A DNA stretch of 64,000 nucleotides, taken from the NCBI GenBank assembly GCA_032719365.1, contig CM064874.1, positions 32,536,716-32,600,715 on the forward strand. Reading direction: 5' to 3'. The notes beneath the pieces are model-generated. The model was not told the DNA's origin. It saw nothing but the letters and a program-made list of their open reading frames with translations, and did not search any database. The position numbers and the translations under genes are program-made. Positions 11,902-23,989 of the stretch are shown here, piece after piece (positions within the stretch are counted from its first letter, which is position 1; the number at the start of each line of letters is the position of its first letter). This DNA comes from Prinsepia uniflora. Taxonomy: Eukaryota; Streptophyta; Magnoliopsida; Rosales; Rosaceae.

Positions 11902-14496
11902 TGTAACGCCCCGAAAAATCCAAAAGTTGTAAAATATTAAAATAATGTGAAAATGACGTTTTTACCCTTGACGGAATATGGCTAAAAGTTGACTTTTTGT
12001 TTAAAATACTTTTTGTGCATTTTTCGAGGACCGTTGTGTAGGTCTCGGAACGCTAAATCCGTAGACAGGTGGCACATCGAAAACGGAGCTCGTTTGAAAA
12101 AGTTATGGGTCTGGGAAGTTCAGGGGCAAAATGGTCATTTGTGACCTCAAGGGTAAAATGGTAATTTGGGCCGTCAAAAGCCGTAACGTTGCACTGGTTG
12201 ATTTTAAATGGTTTAACTTAGTTGATTCAGCCTAATTAGATTATGATTAATTTCTAAGTGACATTTGTCACTTGTTAGGATTGATTAGTGGCTAAATGCC
12301 TAATATGAACAAAAGAAACCACCCATGTCATTTTGTTCAAAATTGATCAATGAAGAGGAGAAACAGAGAGCTTCTGAAACAGGAAGAGGAAACCATAGAA
12401 AAAAACGAGTGAGATTGAAAGAACACTTGAGAGAAAACCGAGCTGGAAAACCAAGAACAAAACCCGAAAAATCCCATACGAACACTAATGTCGATTTTGA
12501 TTTTGTACAATGTTTCGGGGGAAATTAATTAGATATTTAGCCTTCTGGGAGCTCAACGAAGCGAACCAAATCAATTGAACAAGAAATTGGAGGTGAATCG
12601 ACAGGGAACAGACCCTGCAACTGTTTCGGAAATTCGAGCTTGAGTCCGATTACTTAGAGGTAATAATTCATGAAATTGATTTCAATTTCGTGTTTATAAT
12701 GGACCTATGATGCTTTTGGTATGATTAATTGAAGGAAACAGGCTGGTTTTGGGTAGAACCCGAATTCGAACCCGTCGGGTGTTCATCGTAAGTCGAGGGT
12801 TGTGAGGGCTTGTGTGATTAAATTGAACTTATAGAACTATAGTTTGGATTGAATGGATGTTAATGAGTGAAAGAAGGGACGAAATTGAGCTAGAATGGAG
12901 GGAGATTGCACCGGGTCTGATGGCGGGTTTCAGACCTATTTATCAGAGAAACGGGCGAGGAAAGTGCACTGTAGCAGTGCATTGTTCACGACGCGTGGCT
13001 TTCACGCGCAGCCGCTTGCGACGGCGCGTGACCGGGAATCTGAAGGAAGGTTCAACACAATTTTTGATGCTCTCGATGATACGGACCTATTAGCGTTGGT
13101 TTCGGGTCAATCGGATATGAACTGAGAGTAGTTTTGTGTACCCGAAGAGTATAGGTTACGTTTAAAATAATATTATTTTATTCCGACGACTGGGAAGTTC
13201 GTACAGGAGATTATGTAACAAGTTAGTAATCTTATATTCCTTGTTTGATAGGCTCGAATACTTAGAGGACGTCGGAGGAACACGAACAGCTGGAAACTGA
13301 ACAATCTGGACGGTGTGTGAGTGGGCTTTTGTTTTCTACCCTAAATGCATGCATATATGTTTTAAATGTTTTATAATATGATTTGACATGATTTGGTATG
13401 ACTAATGTTTCAGTATAACGATTTTCGGATTTTTGGAATATTATATTATTTTATGTGCTTTTGGGCACGATTTTCGAGAAAACTATAAAACTGATGTTTC
13501 GAGCTAAGGCTCGGGGTTTGAACTTGATTTTGACTCGGATTATGAGTCTGGTATGAGATTTGATGGATTTATATCATGAATGAGATTGTGATTGCGCAGT
13601 TTGCGTGAATTGGTTTATAGATTTGAGAAAAGTGTTTTTGGATTGAAGCCCAGTTCAAAAATGGTTTTGATATTAAATGCAACTGTTTTCACTGGTTTTC
13701 ATGATGATGATATATGAGGGCTTTCGGTGTGGAATATGTTTCCCCAAAAATGGACCCTGGAGATAACGCTCGCCTCCGGGATGGAAGTGTTTACCCCGGA
13801 GAAGTCACGTAGCACGGTATGTTGTCGTGCAGCCAAATGGAGGCTCGACTTAGACCAGATGTGCTGGATTATATGGAGGTCAGTCAGTGATATGTTCATG
13901 ACGACCTGGATTGCCGGCTGGTGATGTGTTCACAGCGGCGGATGCTCGAGATTTGAGCGGTCCTTTAGCCTATTGATTTGCACGCGTTGCAGGGATAACG
14001 TGACTATATATTGGACCTGGATCCTGTGTTTTTATTTCTGTTTGAGATTTATGTTCATATCTTGATTATCTGATTTATAAGTTATGATATGCATGCATGT
14101 TTGTGAAACTCGAGGGTAAGACTGTATTTTGATAAATGTATTTCTAAACTTTATTTTTGTCCACTCACACCTTTGATGTTTTAATTGCCCTCCAGCCCAG
14201 TGCACATGTACTGAGGCTAATATCGAGGCAGAGGAATAAACAGACCGTTGCGTACTCAGACACTTTGCAGCGTAGGATTTTGATCCCTACTTGTAAATAT
14301 TTCCTATGCTCTGTAAACCTGTTGACTAGGTCAACGGTCTCGGAATACTGAACTATCCCTTGTCTGACAATGTTTATCGTTTGTTATGTTCTATATATAT
14401 ATATATTTAAAACTAATTTTGGTACTTTCGAGTTATTATCAGACGGGAGCAGGGTCTTTCACGATTATCGAGGGATAACCGGGATGGGTCTTGTCA
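11902..14496 (+). mobile_element. Solo LTR nested in LTR 10138-15888
   Basis: It begins TGTAACGCCCCG and ends GATGGGTCTTGTCA, with AGACC on both sides (11897-11901 and 14497-14501). It is 2595 bp and in the opposite orientation to its host LTR. The AGACAGGTGGCACA box is at 12061, and the GC-rich triad is near 12990-13030. Confidence 0.95.
13317..14195 (+). other. Intron-like cassette of LTR 11902-14496
   Basis: It starts GTGAGTGGGC (13317) and ends with GTCCACTCAC (14159-14168) then TTGCCCTCCAG (to 14195). Hairpins inside include GAGCTAAGGCTC (near 13501) and GACTCGGATTATGAGTC (near 13532), a different stem set from other LTRs. Confidence 0.5.
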
Positions 14497-15888
14497 AGAC
14501 CAGTCCCAAAATCTTCGTTACATCGAATAGAAGAGTTCCCGTGTTGAACACTTTCCCAAATTATGGCCCACGCGTCCTCACTAGCCCCTAGAAAGTCGAA
14601 AACACTGTTCATCGTCTCCTACCTCCAACTGAACCAGTTTTTCACTGTAGCAAAACACTGTTCATATGTCGGTTTTTCTCCGGTTTTCAGACTGATTTTA
14701 GTTCCATTTCATCCCATTTTAATCCTAATATAATCCTAATCCGATTTCCTATCTTTCTAGCTAATTAAAACCGAATTAAACACCCCAAAACCGTGCTTCC
14801 ATCCGCCATCAATGGTGGCCGGATTTTCTCCGGCCGTTCACGGCCGTTTCCGGCCATCACAAGCCCCAAAACTAATCCTATTAGCTTCCTAGACTCCCCA
14901 GAAATGTTTCCCAATCCTTAGAATCGAACAAAAACTAACAAAACCGAAATTTGAATTTTTGGACATTTCCTTACCTCACGGGTTCACCCGCCGTGAGCCG
15001 TCGTCGTGAGCCACCATGGCCGGCCGTCGTGTCCTCCTCCTCATCCCAGTCCTGCCCTTACTCTCACACGGTCACACTTGATGGAGGATTGTGGTGGTGT
15101 TGTGTTTTTGTATGGAAAGAATGAAAATGGAAAAGGAAGAAGAAATATGGAGGGGGATGCGGGTTTGAAGAAGAAAAGAAGAAAAATGATGGCTGATGAG
15201 AGGAGATGGAATTGATGGTGAGGATTGAAAGATTAAATATAGAATGGAGCGCTAGGATTGAATGAGGTGTGGATTAGATTATAAAATTAATTAATTAATA
15301 TTATTTAATTAAGTGAGATCCCCTTTTTAGGGGTTTTAACTAATGGGATGAGTGACACTTGTCACTCATCCATGGGACCCACTCAAAATATCTGGCCCAA
15401 TCAAAAAAGGCCACCTCATCATCGCCTCGAAGTACGTGCATAGTGAAATCGAACTTCCGTGACCTATAACTTCGCCGTTCGAAGTCCGATTTCAGCATGC
15501 CGTCTGCCTATGGATTCGTATCGTCCCGATCTATGTAACGGTCCTCAGCCCTCGGCCATAGGACCTCTCGGTCAAAAAGTCAACATTTTGCTCCTTTTAA
15601 CTAAAATTACCAAATTGCCCCTAAACTTTCGAACGTCATAACTTCCTCCTCGAACGTCGGAATTGAACGTGCCACCTGTCTATGAACTGGTGACGTCACG
15701 AACTATGTCATGATCATCGGTCAAAGTCCGTTTGACCGCCCGAATGAAAAGTTAACGTTTTGCCACGACCAAGGGCAAAACGGTCATTTTGCATCGTTCG
15801 TCCGATTTCGCTCAACTAATCACGGATTAGCCTCACTAATCATGATTAGTCACTAATCTAATCTAGGAATTTGGGACGGGTCGTTACA

Positions 15889-16639
15889 TTGGACCTTGCC
15901 CATAAGGCAGATCCATGAAGTTTGACATGAATGGAGGCTCAAAGTGACAAGAAGGTCCTTGGACTATCACTTCATCATGAAGGACATGGGAAGGTCCTTT
16001 AATCTGTGTCCCACTTCTTAATGCGATGGCATTAGTCGTAGGACCATGTGGTCCATGAGGTCCCTTTGTATAGATCAAGGGTTAGCTAGGGAACTTCCCT
16101 TGCTCACGGTGGTTAAACTGATTGGCGATCTATCCCACTTGCCTTTCCAAATTAGCTATGGCAATATCATGCTTAACCTGGTTCCTTCTTAGCTCTTAGG
16201 TAATGGTATTGAAATTTTGGGTCAATTGGGCACTTTGGTGGACTAAGGTAGCTAGGGCATCCTTATATGATTCTCTTGAGGTTCCTTGGCTCGAGGAGGG
16301 AGGTGGAAGTAGATGATCTTGTAAAGGAAGACCTTGCTGTTGGAATCCTGGTGGTGACAATGGATTGGAAGTGTTTTGTTTACTCCACCTAAAGTTTAGG
16401 TGATTCTTCCACCCTAGATTGTATGAGTTGGAGTAAGGGTCATTCCGACGTCTAAGGCCATTATTGTACCCACCTATGTAGTTGATTACTTTGGCCATGA
16501 CACACTTCTGTAAGGTGTTTCCCTGTATGGAACACACATCACACACATTAACCCCCTTAGCCTTCTCATTGCAAAGCTGTTTAACCATGACAAAAAGTTG
16601 GACGATGGTGGTATCCTTCTTATCACATCTAGCTTCCAC
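15889..16639 (-). pseudogene. Athila-like gag C-terminus and gag-protease linker
   Basis: On the minus strand from 16639: QLCNEKAKG, then a degraded Cys/His knuckle region (CDVCSIQGNTLQKC) followed by NYIGGYN and DPYSNSYNLGWKNHLNF, the segment typical of Athila gag. Further on is NAIALRSGTQI (16078 onwards), the LRSG motif that precedes the protease. The two ORF pieces 16639-16196 and 16078-15884 share a frame, separated by at least one stop. The zinc knuckle has lost the normal C-x2-C-x4-H-x4-C spacing. It is cut at 15888 by the solo LTR. Confidence 0.85.
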
Positions 16640-17461
16640 TATGGGTTTAGAGCAGTGTCCCCTTTATCTAAATCTCTTCTCCCTTTGAGCAATGTTATCC
16701 AAGGCCATCCTAGCTTGTTCTGCCGTGCCTTCCATGATTCGTTGAGATTAGGAATCAACCATGTTCCTGTCCTCCGTATTGAGTCCCCTATAAAAATACA
16801 TCATGAGGTGCTCATCAGCAATACTATGGTGAGGGCAGGCTCTCAACATCTCGTTGAACCTCTCCTAATACTCATAGGATGCTTCATCAAAAATTGTCAA
16901 GGGTTCATAATCTTAGCTTTCCACTCATTAGTCTTCTCCATTGGATAGTAATGAGTGAGGAACTTGGAGGTCATGCCTCTCCAAGTGTGGATAGAAGCTG
17001 GGGATAAAGAGTGAAAGCAAGTCTTAGCTCTATCCTTGAGGGAAAAGTGGAACAATCTGAGCCTGATCTCAGCCTCAGTCATCCCATTGATCATCAGCGT
17101 GGAACACACTTGAAGGAACTCCTTAATATGTAGGTGAGGATCCTCGCTTTCTAAACCTTTAAAGACAGGAAGCAAATGGATAGTACTTGACTTAAGCTCA
17201 AAGTTTGCAACAGTGCACTCAAGGAACACAATGGGGAATTGGTCCTCATATACATGGGGCAACATAGTCTCTTAGAAGCCTTGGGGATGGCAGTACAAGG
17301 GCCTGCTCTGGTGGTGGTTCCTCCATTTGTCCTAAATCACGTGGAGGGCTCCTGTGGACTGATAAATTCCTTGAAGATGGTGTGGATGTGATCCTTAATG
17401 GTGAGGTGGAGCCTGAACTTGATCCTAGGTCAACCCCTAGAGTTGAGTTCATGCAAGACAC
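16640..17461 (-). pseudogene. Athila-like gag core
   Basis: The minus-strand pieces 17461-17246 and 17265-16897 overlap in different frames. The second holds the retrotransposon gag domain: FELKSSTIHLLPVFKGLESEDPHLHIKEF, then EAEIRLRLFHFSLKDRAKTCFHSL and the HTWRGMTSKFLTHYYP block, giving the usual gag order. Frameshifts separate both from the C-terminal part at 16639. The start codon at 17461 lies about 65 bases from the primer-binding site, which fits a gag start. The element is inactive. Confidence 0.85.
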
Positions 17462-17523
17462 TTGAAATAAAAGAACACACTAAGTCAATTGGATCAAACA
17501 ATATAGATACTATTGAGGGACAA

Positions 17524-17541
17524 GTCACTAGCAACGACGTC
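17524..17541 (-). other. Degraded primer-binding site (tRNA-Asp type) of the Athila-like element
   Basis: The minus strand reads TGACGTCGTTGCTAGTGA, matching 13 of 18 bases of the tRNA-Asp-type site used by Athila elements; four of the five differences are transitions. It is followed by ACTTGTCC. Its place, between gag and the LTR, is right. Confidence 0.7.
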
Positions 17542-17548
17542 AAAAACG

Positions 17549-19200
17549 TGATAGAAGATAAGTCAACACAATAATGATGCAAGACTAGTTCTCTATGTAT
17601 AATACTTTGCAAGTGCACAAGACATGTAGAGAGTATAGAGGCACAACAAAGGCCGATCCCACAGGGACTTGTTTAGCAATGTCCAACAAGTTGAATCAAT
17701 TAACTTAAGTGAAAACAAAGGGGGGGGGGGGGGGAGGGGGTGGGTTTGTTCTTGAGTTTCTTGTGATGCAAGTAATAAAACGACTAGATTATTAGTTTTC
17801 TTTTAAAGATAGGAACTAGGGCCAACCATCTACCCTACCACTTGTTATCTTCCTTTGACTCCATTAACCATCATCATTTAATGATTGAATTAGGTGCCTG
17901 TGTCTAAGGCAAGGCATATGCTCAATAGATACATTCATCCTCTCTTACTTAGTATACTCCAGGCATGGTATATGTTCTCAAGTGTCTACCACAAAATTTT
18001 GGTGGTGCTTTGCACACAAAGAGGATTTGATGACACCACCCCTAGTCGCGATGATCACATTAACTAGATAGATATGATGGTCTCACCTAGCACATGTCAT
18101 CTACAATTTCCATGCATATAAGTTAGCTACTCATACACACACCTAATTGAGTTCATTAAGCATAGTAGATCAAACCAATTCAGTTCACACGATGAAGACA
18201 ATCAAACAAGAGTCTAAGTACAACAACTCATGGTTAGGGCTTCAAGTAGCCCTAAATCTTAAAGGGACTACTCACGCATGCTTGAAATGAACAAAGACAT
18301 AATTGAATGAAACATTGAATAAAAAAGAGATGAAAGTTGAGATACTAAGTTACAAAGGAAAGGGAATGGTGAAGTTCACACGATCAAGTCACCCTCCAAG
18401 TACTATGAATTCAAAATCACAAAATAAACTAAGTGTAAAGTGAGTATATAGTTTGACAGAGCTTGGGGACCAAATGAGGTAGAAAAAGACCACTAAGAAT
18501 GACTGAAAACATGGATTAAATAGGGAACAAAACCCTAGCAACTTCCTCATCGAAAATGGACATGAACCGAGCCCTAAGTCAACCACTAAAACTTAGGGTA
18601 CAATTCCTTGTGGCACATGGAATGCACTTGGATTCTTATTTTACCATTAAGGGTCTTGATCCATGTCTTTGAGTCCTTGTCCTAGTAGGAACCTTGAAGA
18701 CTTCTATCACTAATTAGGTTTAGGACATCGCATCGGCCTGGTCCAAGTCTAGTGACATGTCACCAGAGACATGTCACTGGAACACGGTACTGGCCCCAAG
18801 GGCCTGGTCCTAGCTCTCGACTGGGACTTATCTTGGAGATACGAAACATTTGAAGCTTGCGATGGAACAAGCTGGAAAAAAAACCTCAAAATAGAACATT
18901 AGGGACATATCTTGGACATTGGTTGATGCAGGGCATGGTCCTCCAGTGGGTAGCTTCTTGGAACAAAAGTAGATTGGTCCTAGCACATGTGCTAGCACAA
19001 GGTACTGGAACTTGGAACAGGGACCTGGAACACGACCTAGAGCTGGAACAAGGCTAGAACACAAGTAGGGACCGGCATAGGGACACGGTGCTGGTCCAGT
19101 GACATGGTCTTGGCACAGAACCTCGGTTGGGGGCCTTCTCCACTTTTGGCACAATTTGGGACCTTTCTTCACAAATGCGTAGAACTTGGCCCTATGTTAA
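17549..19200 (-). mobile_element. 5' LTR of the Athila-like element (right edge approximate)
   Basis: The inner edge starts TGATAGAAG on the plus strand (that is, ...TATCA on the element strand), followed by a short spacer and the primer site. It contains CCGATCCCACAGGGACTTG (17652-17670) near the inner end, a pattern common next to the primer site in Athila-type elements. The outer end could not be found; length and content suggest about 19200-19290. ORFs inside (for example 19172-18828 minus) have no recognisable domain. Confidence 0.6.
17719..17748 (+). repeat. Poly-G tract
   Basis: A run of about 16 G followed by AGGGGGTGGG inside the Athila-like LTR. Simple sequence; its length may be unreliable in assembly. 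Confidence 0.9.
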
Positions 19201-19954
19201 CCTTATGCACAATTCTCACAAAAAAGGTAATTTTCTCCTATGTTAGTAAATTATTCATAGAAAAAGGTGAGTGAAGGAATAGGGGATCATATCAAAATGA
19301 TGTAGAGAACTTAACCTAACAAGTGTCAATGCAAAGTCATCCCTATGCAAATAGGGATCTGAGAGCATTTCTGGATGGACTCCATGACGTTCCAAGGAAA
19401 AATTGAGCACAATATGGACTTGATACAAACCACAAATTCCTAAGGCGTACATCTCGATGTGATACGCGCTAGTCGCGGACACCTCGACGTCAACCCCTTC
19501 AAGACAACTTATCTCAAAAAGTTGAAAGGTTGAAAAATAAAGTCCAAATGCAATCAGAGTTTCTACAATGGCTCTTTGCAGAACGAACAAATCAAGTGCC
19601 TGTGCGACACTCCATATCACATGGAAGTCAATGGGACATTCCAAGACGTCATGGAAAAGAAGTAGGTTGATGTCAAACGATATCTCATGACACTTCACCA
19701 AGTGACTTTCGAGAGGAAAGTTACATTCACAGAACAAAACGCCAACAACATCGAAGGCTACCAATGCATGAGCAACTTGGAGAACGTGTAGGTACATCAT
19801 CGCAAGTTGAACATTCACGTTGGAGCAGAAGGCAACACAGCTTCCAGAAACACTTTAGGACACACTAACCATTACAACAACGGTTAGGACGAGACATACT
19901 CACCCACACATTCTTATAAATAAAAAAACTGAGATTCGAGGAGGACAGCGATGA
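19201..19954 (+). pseudogene. Decayed 5' part of a Tat-like gag region
   Basis: This is the stretch just before the recognisable gag at 19955. Plus-strand fragments (QSEFLQWLFAERTNQ, LQQRLGRD) look like a gag N-terminal region, broken by many stops. A 187-codon open frame exists on the minus strand (19818-19255), but it is hydrophobic, lacks any domain and is treated as chance. No LTR end or primer site was identified here. Confidence 0.4.
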
Positions 19955-20180
19955 ATGGCACATCATGCCTCTACACCTCATAAAGGCACGCAACAAGCTG
20001 ATGATGTCAAAAGAGTGTTGGATCGGAACTTCTGCATCCAACATGACGGAGATCTGGAAGATGATCTACATTACCAAATTCAATCATCCTCACCTTTTGT
20101 GAGAGACATCAAGGAGGAATCATTCCCTCAAAGGTTTGCAACTCTGAACTTTAATCAGTTCAAAGGAACTTCTGACTTGG
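19955..20180 (+). pseudogene. Tat-like gag fragment, N-terminal side
   Basis: The frame ends SSPFVRDIKEESFPQRFATL, then NFNQFKGTSDLV, matching the start of the gag core in Tat/Retand-type Ty3/gypsy elements (a P-F-x-x-x-I...P-x-x-F...Y/F-x-G-T-x-D pattern). It is interrupted after SDL by the solo LTR at 20181. The frame resumes at 21786 with VKHINYYRGTLFKM, so the insertion split one gag. The Tat assignment is from motif memory only. Confidence 0.7.
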
Positions 20181-21785
20181 TGTAACACCCCGGATATTGG
20201 AAATTAGAAAATGACCATTCTACCCATAAGAAGTCAAATAGTTGACTTTTTGATATAGACATCTGTTGAGAATTCTGAGAAGATTGCTAAGTAGGTATCG
20301 AGATCCTGAGTTCGTAGACAGGTGGCACGCCAAAATCGGAGATTATATGAGTTCGTTATGGGTCAAAAAATGTAGAAGGACAATTTGATAAATTTTCCAA
20401 AAATGGAAATTTGGTCTTTTCATAAATCCACATGTGATTCATATGGGAACGAACCTAGAAACTTCTATAATTTTCCCTCCACTTTCCTCATCGACTCATG
20501 AGCATTATATATGTGTGTGGAGGTATGTGTGACGGGAGGGGGAAAACCATGGTTGAAGCCATGGAAAACCTCCACCTGAGAGCCAAACTCAGGGCAAATA
20601 AAGGAAGAGAAGGCTAGAGAATTGAAGAGGAAGAGAGGAAAGAGGAAGAAGGGTCAGAGAGTAATGAATTGGTGTAGCAAAGGAAGAAGAAAGCGAACGA
20701 AACGATCGTGGACCGTGAGCCTGTTTACTGATCCATGCTTTACATACTAAAAAAATCGAAAGTTAGCATCGTAGGGTATCTCTGGAGGTCTTCTCGTGGT
20801 TTTGAGTGTGAGAGGAACTAGTTTGAACAAGAGGAGGTGCATAACCAGTTGACGGAAGCCATGGGCGTGTACTATGGAGTCTGGGTCGAGCTCCCAGGTA
20901 TGAATCATACCTTTCATGCTTCTCATATCTTCTTTCTGGTGGTAATAAGATAGAATTGGACGTAAAAACCATGTGAATTAGTGATGGAATGATCAAAATA
21001 CAACCAGGTCGGGTCGCCAAGTCTAGTGACCCGAAAAACAAAAAAGGCGGGCAAGAACGATGATGAATAGTGTTTTTCATCAAAACACTGTAGCGCATGT
21101 AGCTTTCATGTGCAGCCACTTAAGGTGGCGCATGATGGCGTATGATAAGTTTTCTGGGAAAACTGTCAACACGAAAAAATGATCAGGTTGATGTCCTGAG
21201 TCTACTGGCCCAAGAATGGGATTAATTGGACTTCTTATGAGTTAATTATGGTAGTTTGAAGATTTAATGTTCTAGTTGAATATCCATTGCTAATCCTATA
21301 ATTGGGAAATTGAACAAGTAAATATTAGGGATTGGACGGATTAAAATGGTGGAATTATAATATCCAATTAATTATTATATTGTTGGTGTTAGTCAACGTT
21401 GTGTTAAGGATTATACGTAAATCTAATACTAGCTGGTTGGTGAGTAATATTATTTAAGGTTATGACTAGGAATTTGTATGTAATCGACCGAAATATTTTA
21501 AATCTTATGTTAATCAGTAAATTTTGGTAAATAAGAAAGAGAAAACATGATAATCCATAATGACAAAAGTAGAGATCCTGATTAAAGTTACATTAGCAAA
21601 TTTTCATCCCTTGTCGGGGAAGCGGGTCGAATGTGGGCGGTAGTCTTGCAAGGTGGAACGAATTTGGTTGATTTTTTAAGGATTCAAAATCGAGTTAAAA
21701 GTTATAGAGTCCCTTGTTTGGTCGAGTGGTCAGACGAAAGCAGGACCGATCTGATTTTTCTTGGAATTAGGGATGAGTCGTGTCA
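20181..21785 (+). mobile_element. Solo LTR, short form without the cassette
   Basis: It begins TGTAACACCCCGG and ends GGATGAGTCGTGTCA, flanked by CTTGG at 20176-20180 and 21786-21790. It is 1605 bp, about 1 kb shorter than its relatives. It keeps the AGACAGGTGGCACG box (20316-20329), the GC-rich block in mutated form (21088-21150) and CAGACGAAAGCAGG near the end. It has no GTGAGTGGAC/GTCCACTCAC pair and no hairpin array. Confidence 0.93.
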
Positions 21786-21881
21786 CTTGGTGAAGCATAT
21801 TAACTATTACCGAGGAACACTGTTCAAAATGGGGCCTCCTAGTCCGCATATACGCTCGAAGGTGAAGAACTGCCCAGTATA

Positions 21882-22177
21882 TTAGCTAGGCGCCTAGGTT
21901 GATTCACTTGTAAATCCTTTTAGTTTGGAAACTCAACTTAGAGTCTTTTTATATAAATATGATTATTAATTAAAACAGAGATAATAAAATAAACAACATA
22001 GAATGTTGTATAATAAAATTAATAAAAAACTTACATTTTCAATATTTATGATTCCCAACTAAAGTTATTTATGTAAATAATTAATTTTTATACTATAATT
22101 ATTTGATAGTATTCATTATATTATTAATTAGTTGAATTTTGTATTGAAAAAAAAACCGCCTAGCCGACTAGTGCTAA
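21882..22177. mobile_element. MITE-like AT-rich insertion
   Basis: A strongly AT-rich stretch of about 300 bases splits the Tat-like gag. It is bounded by TTAGCTAGGCGCC on the left and CGCCTAGCCGACTAGTGCTAA on the right, which are imperfect inverted repeats (TTAGC...CTAGGCG). No clear target duplication was seen and the boundaries are approximate. Confidence 0.4.
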
Positions 22178-22830
22178 TCTTGTATTGGCCGCCTTAGGAG
22201 CGTCTAGCGCCGTTTTGAGCATTACCAAAGAGTCATGGTTCCACATAGGCACAATGATGCACTCATATGCAAAGTTTTCCAAGCTTCTCTGCAAGGCCAA
22301 GCAATGATATGGTTCAACCATCTCCCCTAGAGTCCATCGCTCCATTTGAGGAACTAGCTCTAGCATTTGTGAAGGAATACTCGCGACTTTGTATAGTCGA
22401 ATAAAAGATGATCATTTCGTCACTGTAAGAAAGGAATCAAAAGAGACCCTCCGATAATACGTTCGGAGGTACTATGAGGAAAAATATCAGATATTTGGAT
22501 ATAGCGACCTTGTTGCTGCAATGGCATTCAAGCAAGGACTTCCCCGAGATAGCCAGCTTCACGGAGACATTTTTATGAACAATGCTCGCACTCTCACCAA
22601 AATGCTCTCTTTGGTAGAGGAACATGCATGCTGGGAGGATGAGAAGAATGCCACATATGTGCCCAATCACGCCAGTATGGGCCAAAAACCTCCAAACCAT
22701 CATCACCACACAAAAGGATTTCGGCAACATATTTTCATATGGGGGTCCAATAGGCACAAGACGAACCAAACTTCCAATGCCTCAACCATTGGGAATCCTA
22801 ATTTTGAATTTTTAGTACCAGTCCACTAGA
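22178..22830 (+). pseudogene. Tat-like gag, C-terminal side
   Basis: Plus-strand fragments in two or three frames: FQASLQGQAMIWFNHLP (near 22275), APFEELALAFVKEYS (near 22340), then SDLVAAMAFKQGLPRDSQLH (near 22505) and ARTLTKMLSLVEEHACWED (near 22585). These are successive blocks of a Ty3/gypsy gag core. Stops and frameshifts break it at about 22390 and 22460. The conserved tryptophan in the FN-LP region is kept. Confidence 0.75.
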
Positions 22831-23150
22831 TTTATAATGAGATCAGGAACAAGGATTGGCTTAAGAAATCGGGGCCTGCCAAAGGCAATTAGGAGAAGGC
22901 AGATAAAACCAAATGGTGTGCCTCATGAATGTTATGGGAACAAAATAAACACATGTATATGTTTTGAAAGATATCTCCAAAATCTCATGATGGAAGGGCA
23001 TTGTACTGATTACATCAAAAAGAAGACCACAAATCATCTGGAGAACTAAGGACCGATGAAGCATGCGTCAAAAGTAATTCGTATTAACACAATCATTTCT
23101 GATTAAGAATTGCTAGGAACAACTTCTAAGTAGAAAAAAAGGAAGATCTG
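22831..23150 (+). other. Gag-protease spacer of the Tat-like element
   Basis: No domain is recognisable. Short open fragments occur on both strands. From position it should be the region between gag and protease. Confidence 0.35.
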
Positions 23151-23640
23151 TGATGTATTGGTTGTGGCTCAAGTCTCCTATATTGCCACCCCCGGAGTGG
23201 CCGACGACCTTGTCATTGCTTTCTCTTTGAAATATAAGGTAGGACTTGATTGGACACATGATGACACACTCGTCATATTAATCCAGATCGTGCATGCTCA
23301 GGTGAATCAAATCCATGGTGACAAAGAAAGTGCAACAAACAAGCTCAGGACTCTATATGCAAAATGGGTTTGGAATATTCACCACTAAAAGGGCCATCCC
23401 ACTGTAGGGTTTCAATGGATCAACAAGCATGAATGTTCATTCTCCACCCATCGTCACATCACAAATCTTCAATGTCGTGGATGATTATTCGCCATACAAT
23501 GGCATATTAGGAAGACCGTAGCTTCACAAAATCCAGGTCAACTATCAAGCCTTTGTAAAAAAATCTGATTTCCCATCCTCATAGGAGGTATTGGAGAGAT
23601 AAAGGGAGACCAAGCTATGGCTCAATGTTGCCTTACTGAA
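23151..23640 (+). pseudogene. Tat-like protease region
   Basis: Fragments read WTHDDTLVILIQIVHAQVNQI, then GFNGSTSMNVHSPPIVTSQIF and DDYSPYNGILGRP, in the order seen around the aspartic protease of Tat/Retand-type pol (HDDALVI, then GF-G, then YN-ILGRP). The catalytic D-x-G-S block itself is damaged (GDKESATNK where the family has D-N-G-S-S-A-D). Several frameshifts and stops are present. No RT, RNase H or integrase follows, so pol was largely deleted. Confidence 0.65.
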
Positions 23641-23989
23641 GGTTTGAAAGAGATTAATTAGATTATGTTTACTCCAAATGTTGATACAACCATTGGGGGA
23701 AAATCTCGTTATTCGTCTTCTAAATAGGAACTAAATGCATGACAACGAAATTGAGCCTACCATCACTTGTCGTAAGCTGCATGTCAAATCAAGTGCATCA
23801 GAACCAAACTAGACATAGAAGCCTATGAAAAATTCTATTTTGTTTTTTTATGTTTTGCTCTAAATTCAAGAACCTTGTATTCAAATTATCAATAAATTTA
23901 TCAAATTATTCTTTATTTATACATACACATTCATACATCATACACAATTTTCATGACTTCTTCCAAGAAGTACTCAAAGCAATCTAAAG

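Larger units (their letters stand above)
10138..15888 (-). mobile_element. Solo LTR (outer) with nested solo LTR
   Basis: It begins TGACAGGACC and ends GGGACGGGTCGTTACA. The target duplication TTGGA occurs at 10133-10137 and 15889-15893. After removing the nested LTR 11902-14496 and its extra AGACC, about 3.15 kb remains. It lies in the gag-to-protease interval of the Athila-like element. Its first 250 bases closely resemble those of the LTR at 50889-63104 (same subfamily). Hairpin stems such as GGGCATCCTGCCC (about 11092) lie inside. Confidence 0.93.

Noticed and set aside
19255..19818. 187-codon ORF on the minus strand
   Set aside because: Antisense to a decayed gag region, hydrophobic, no recognisable domain, no supporting context.
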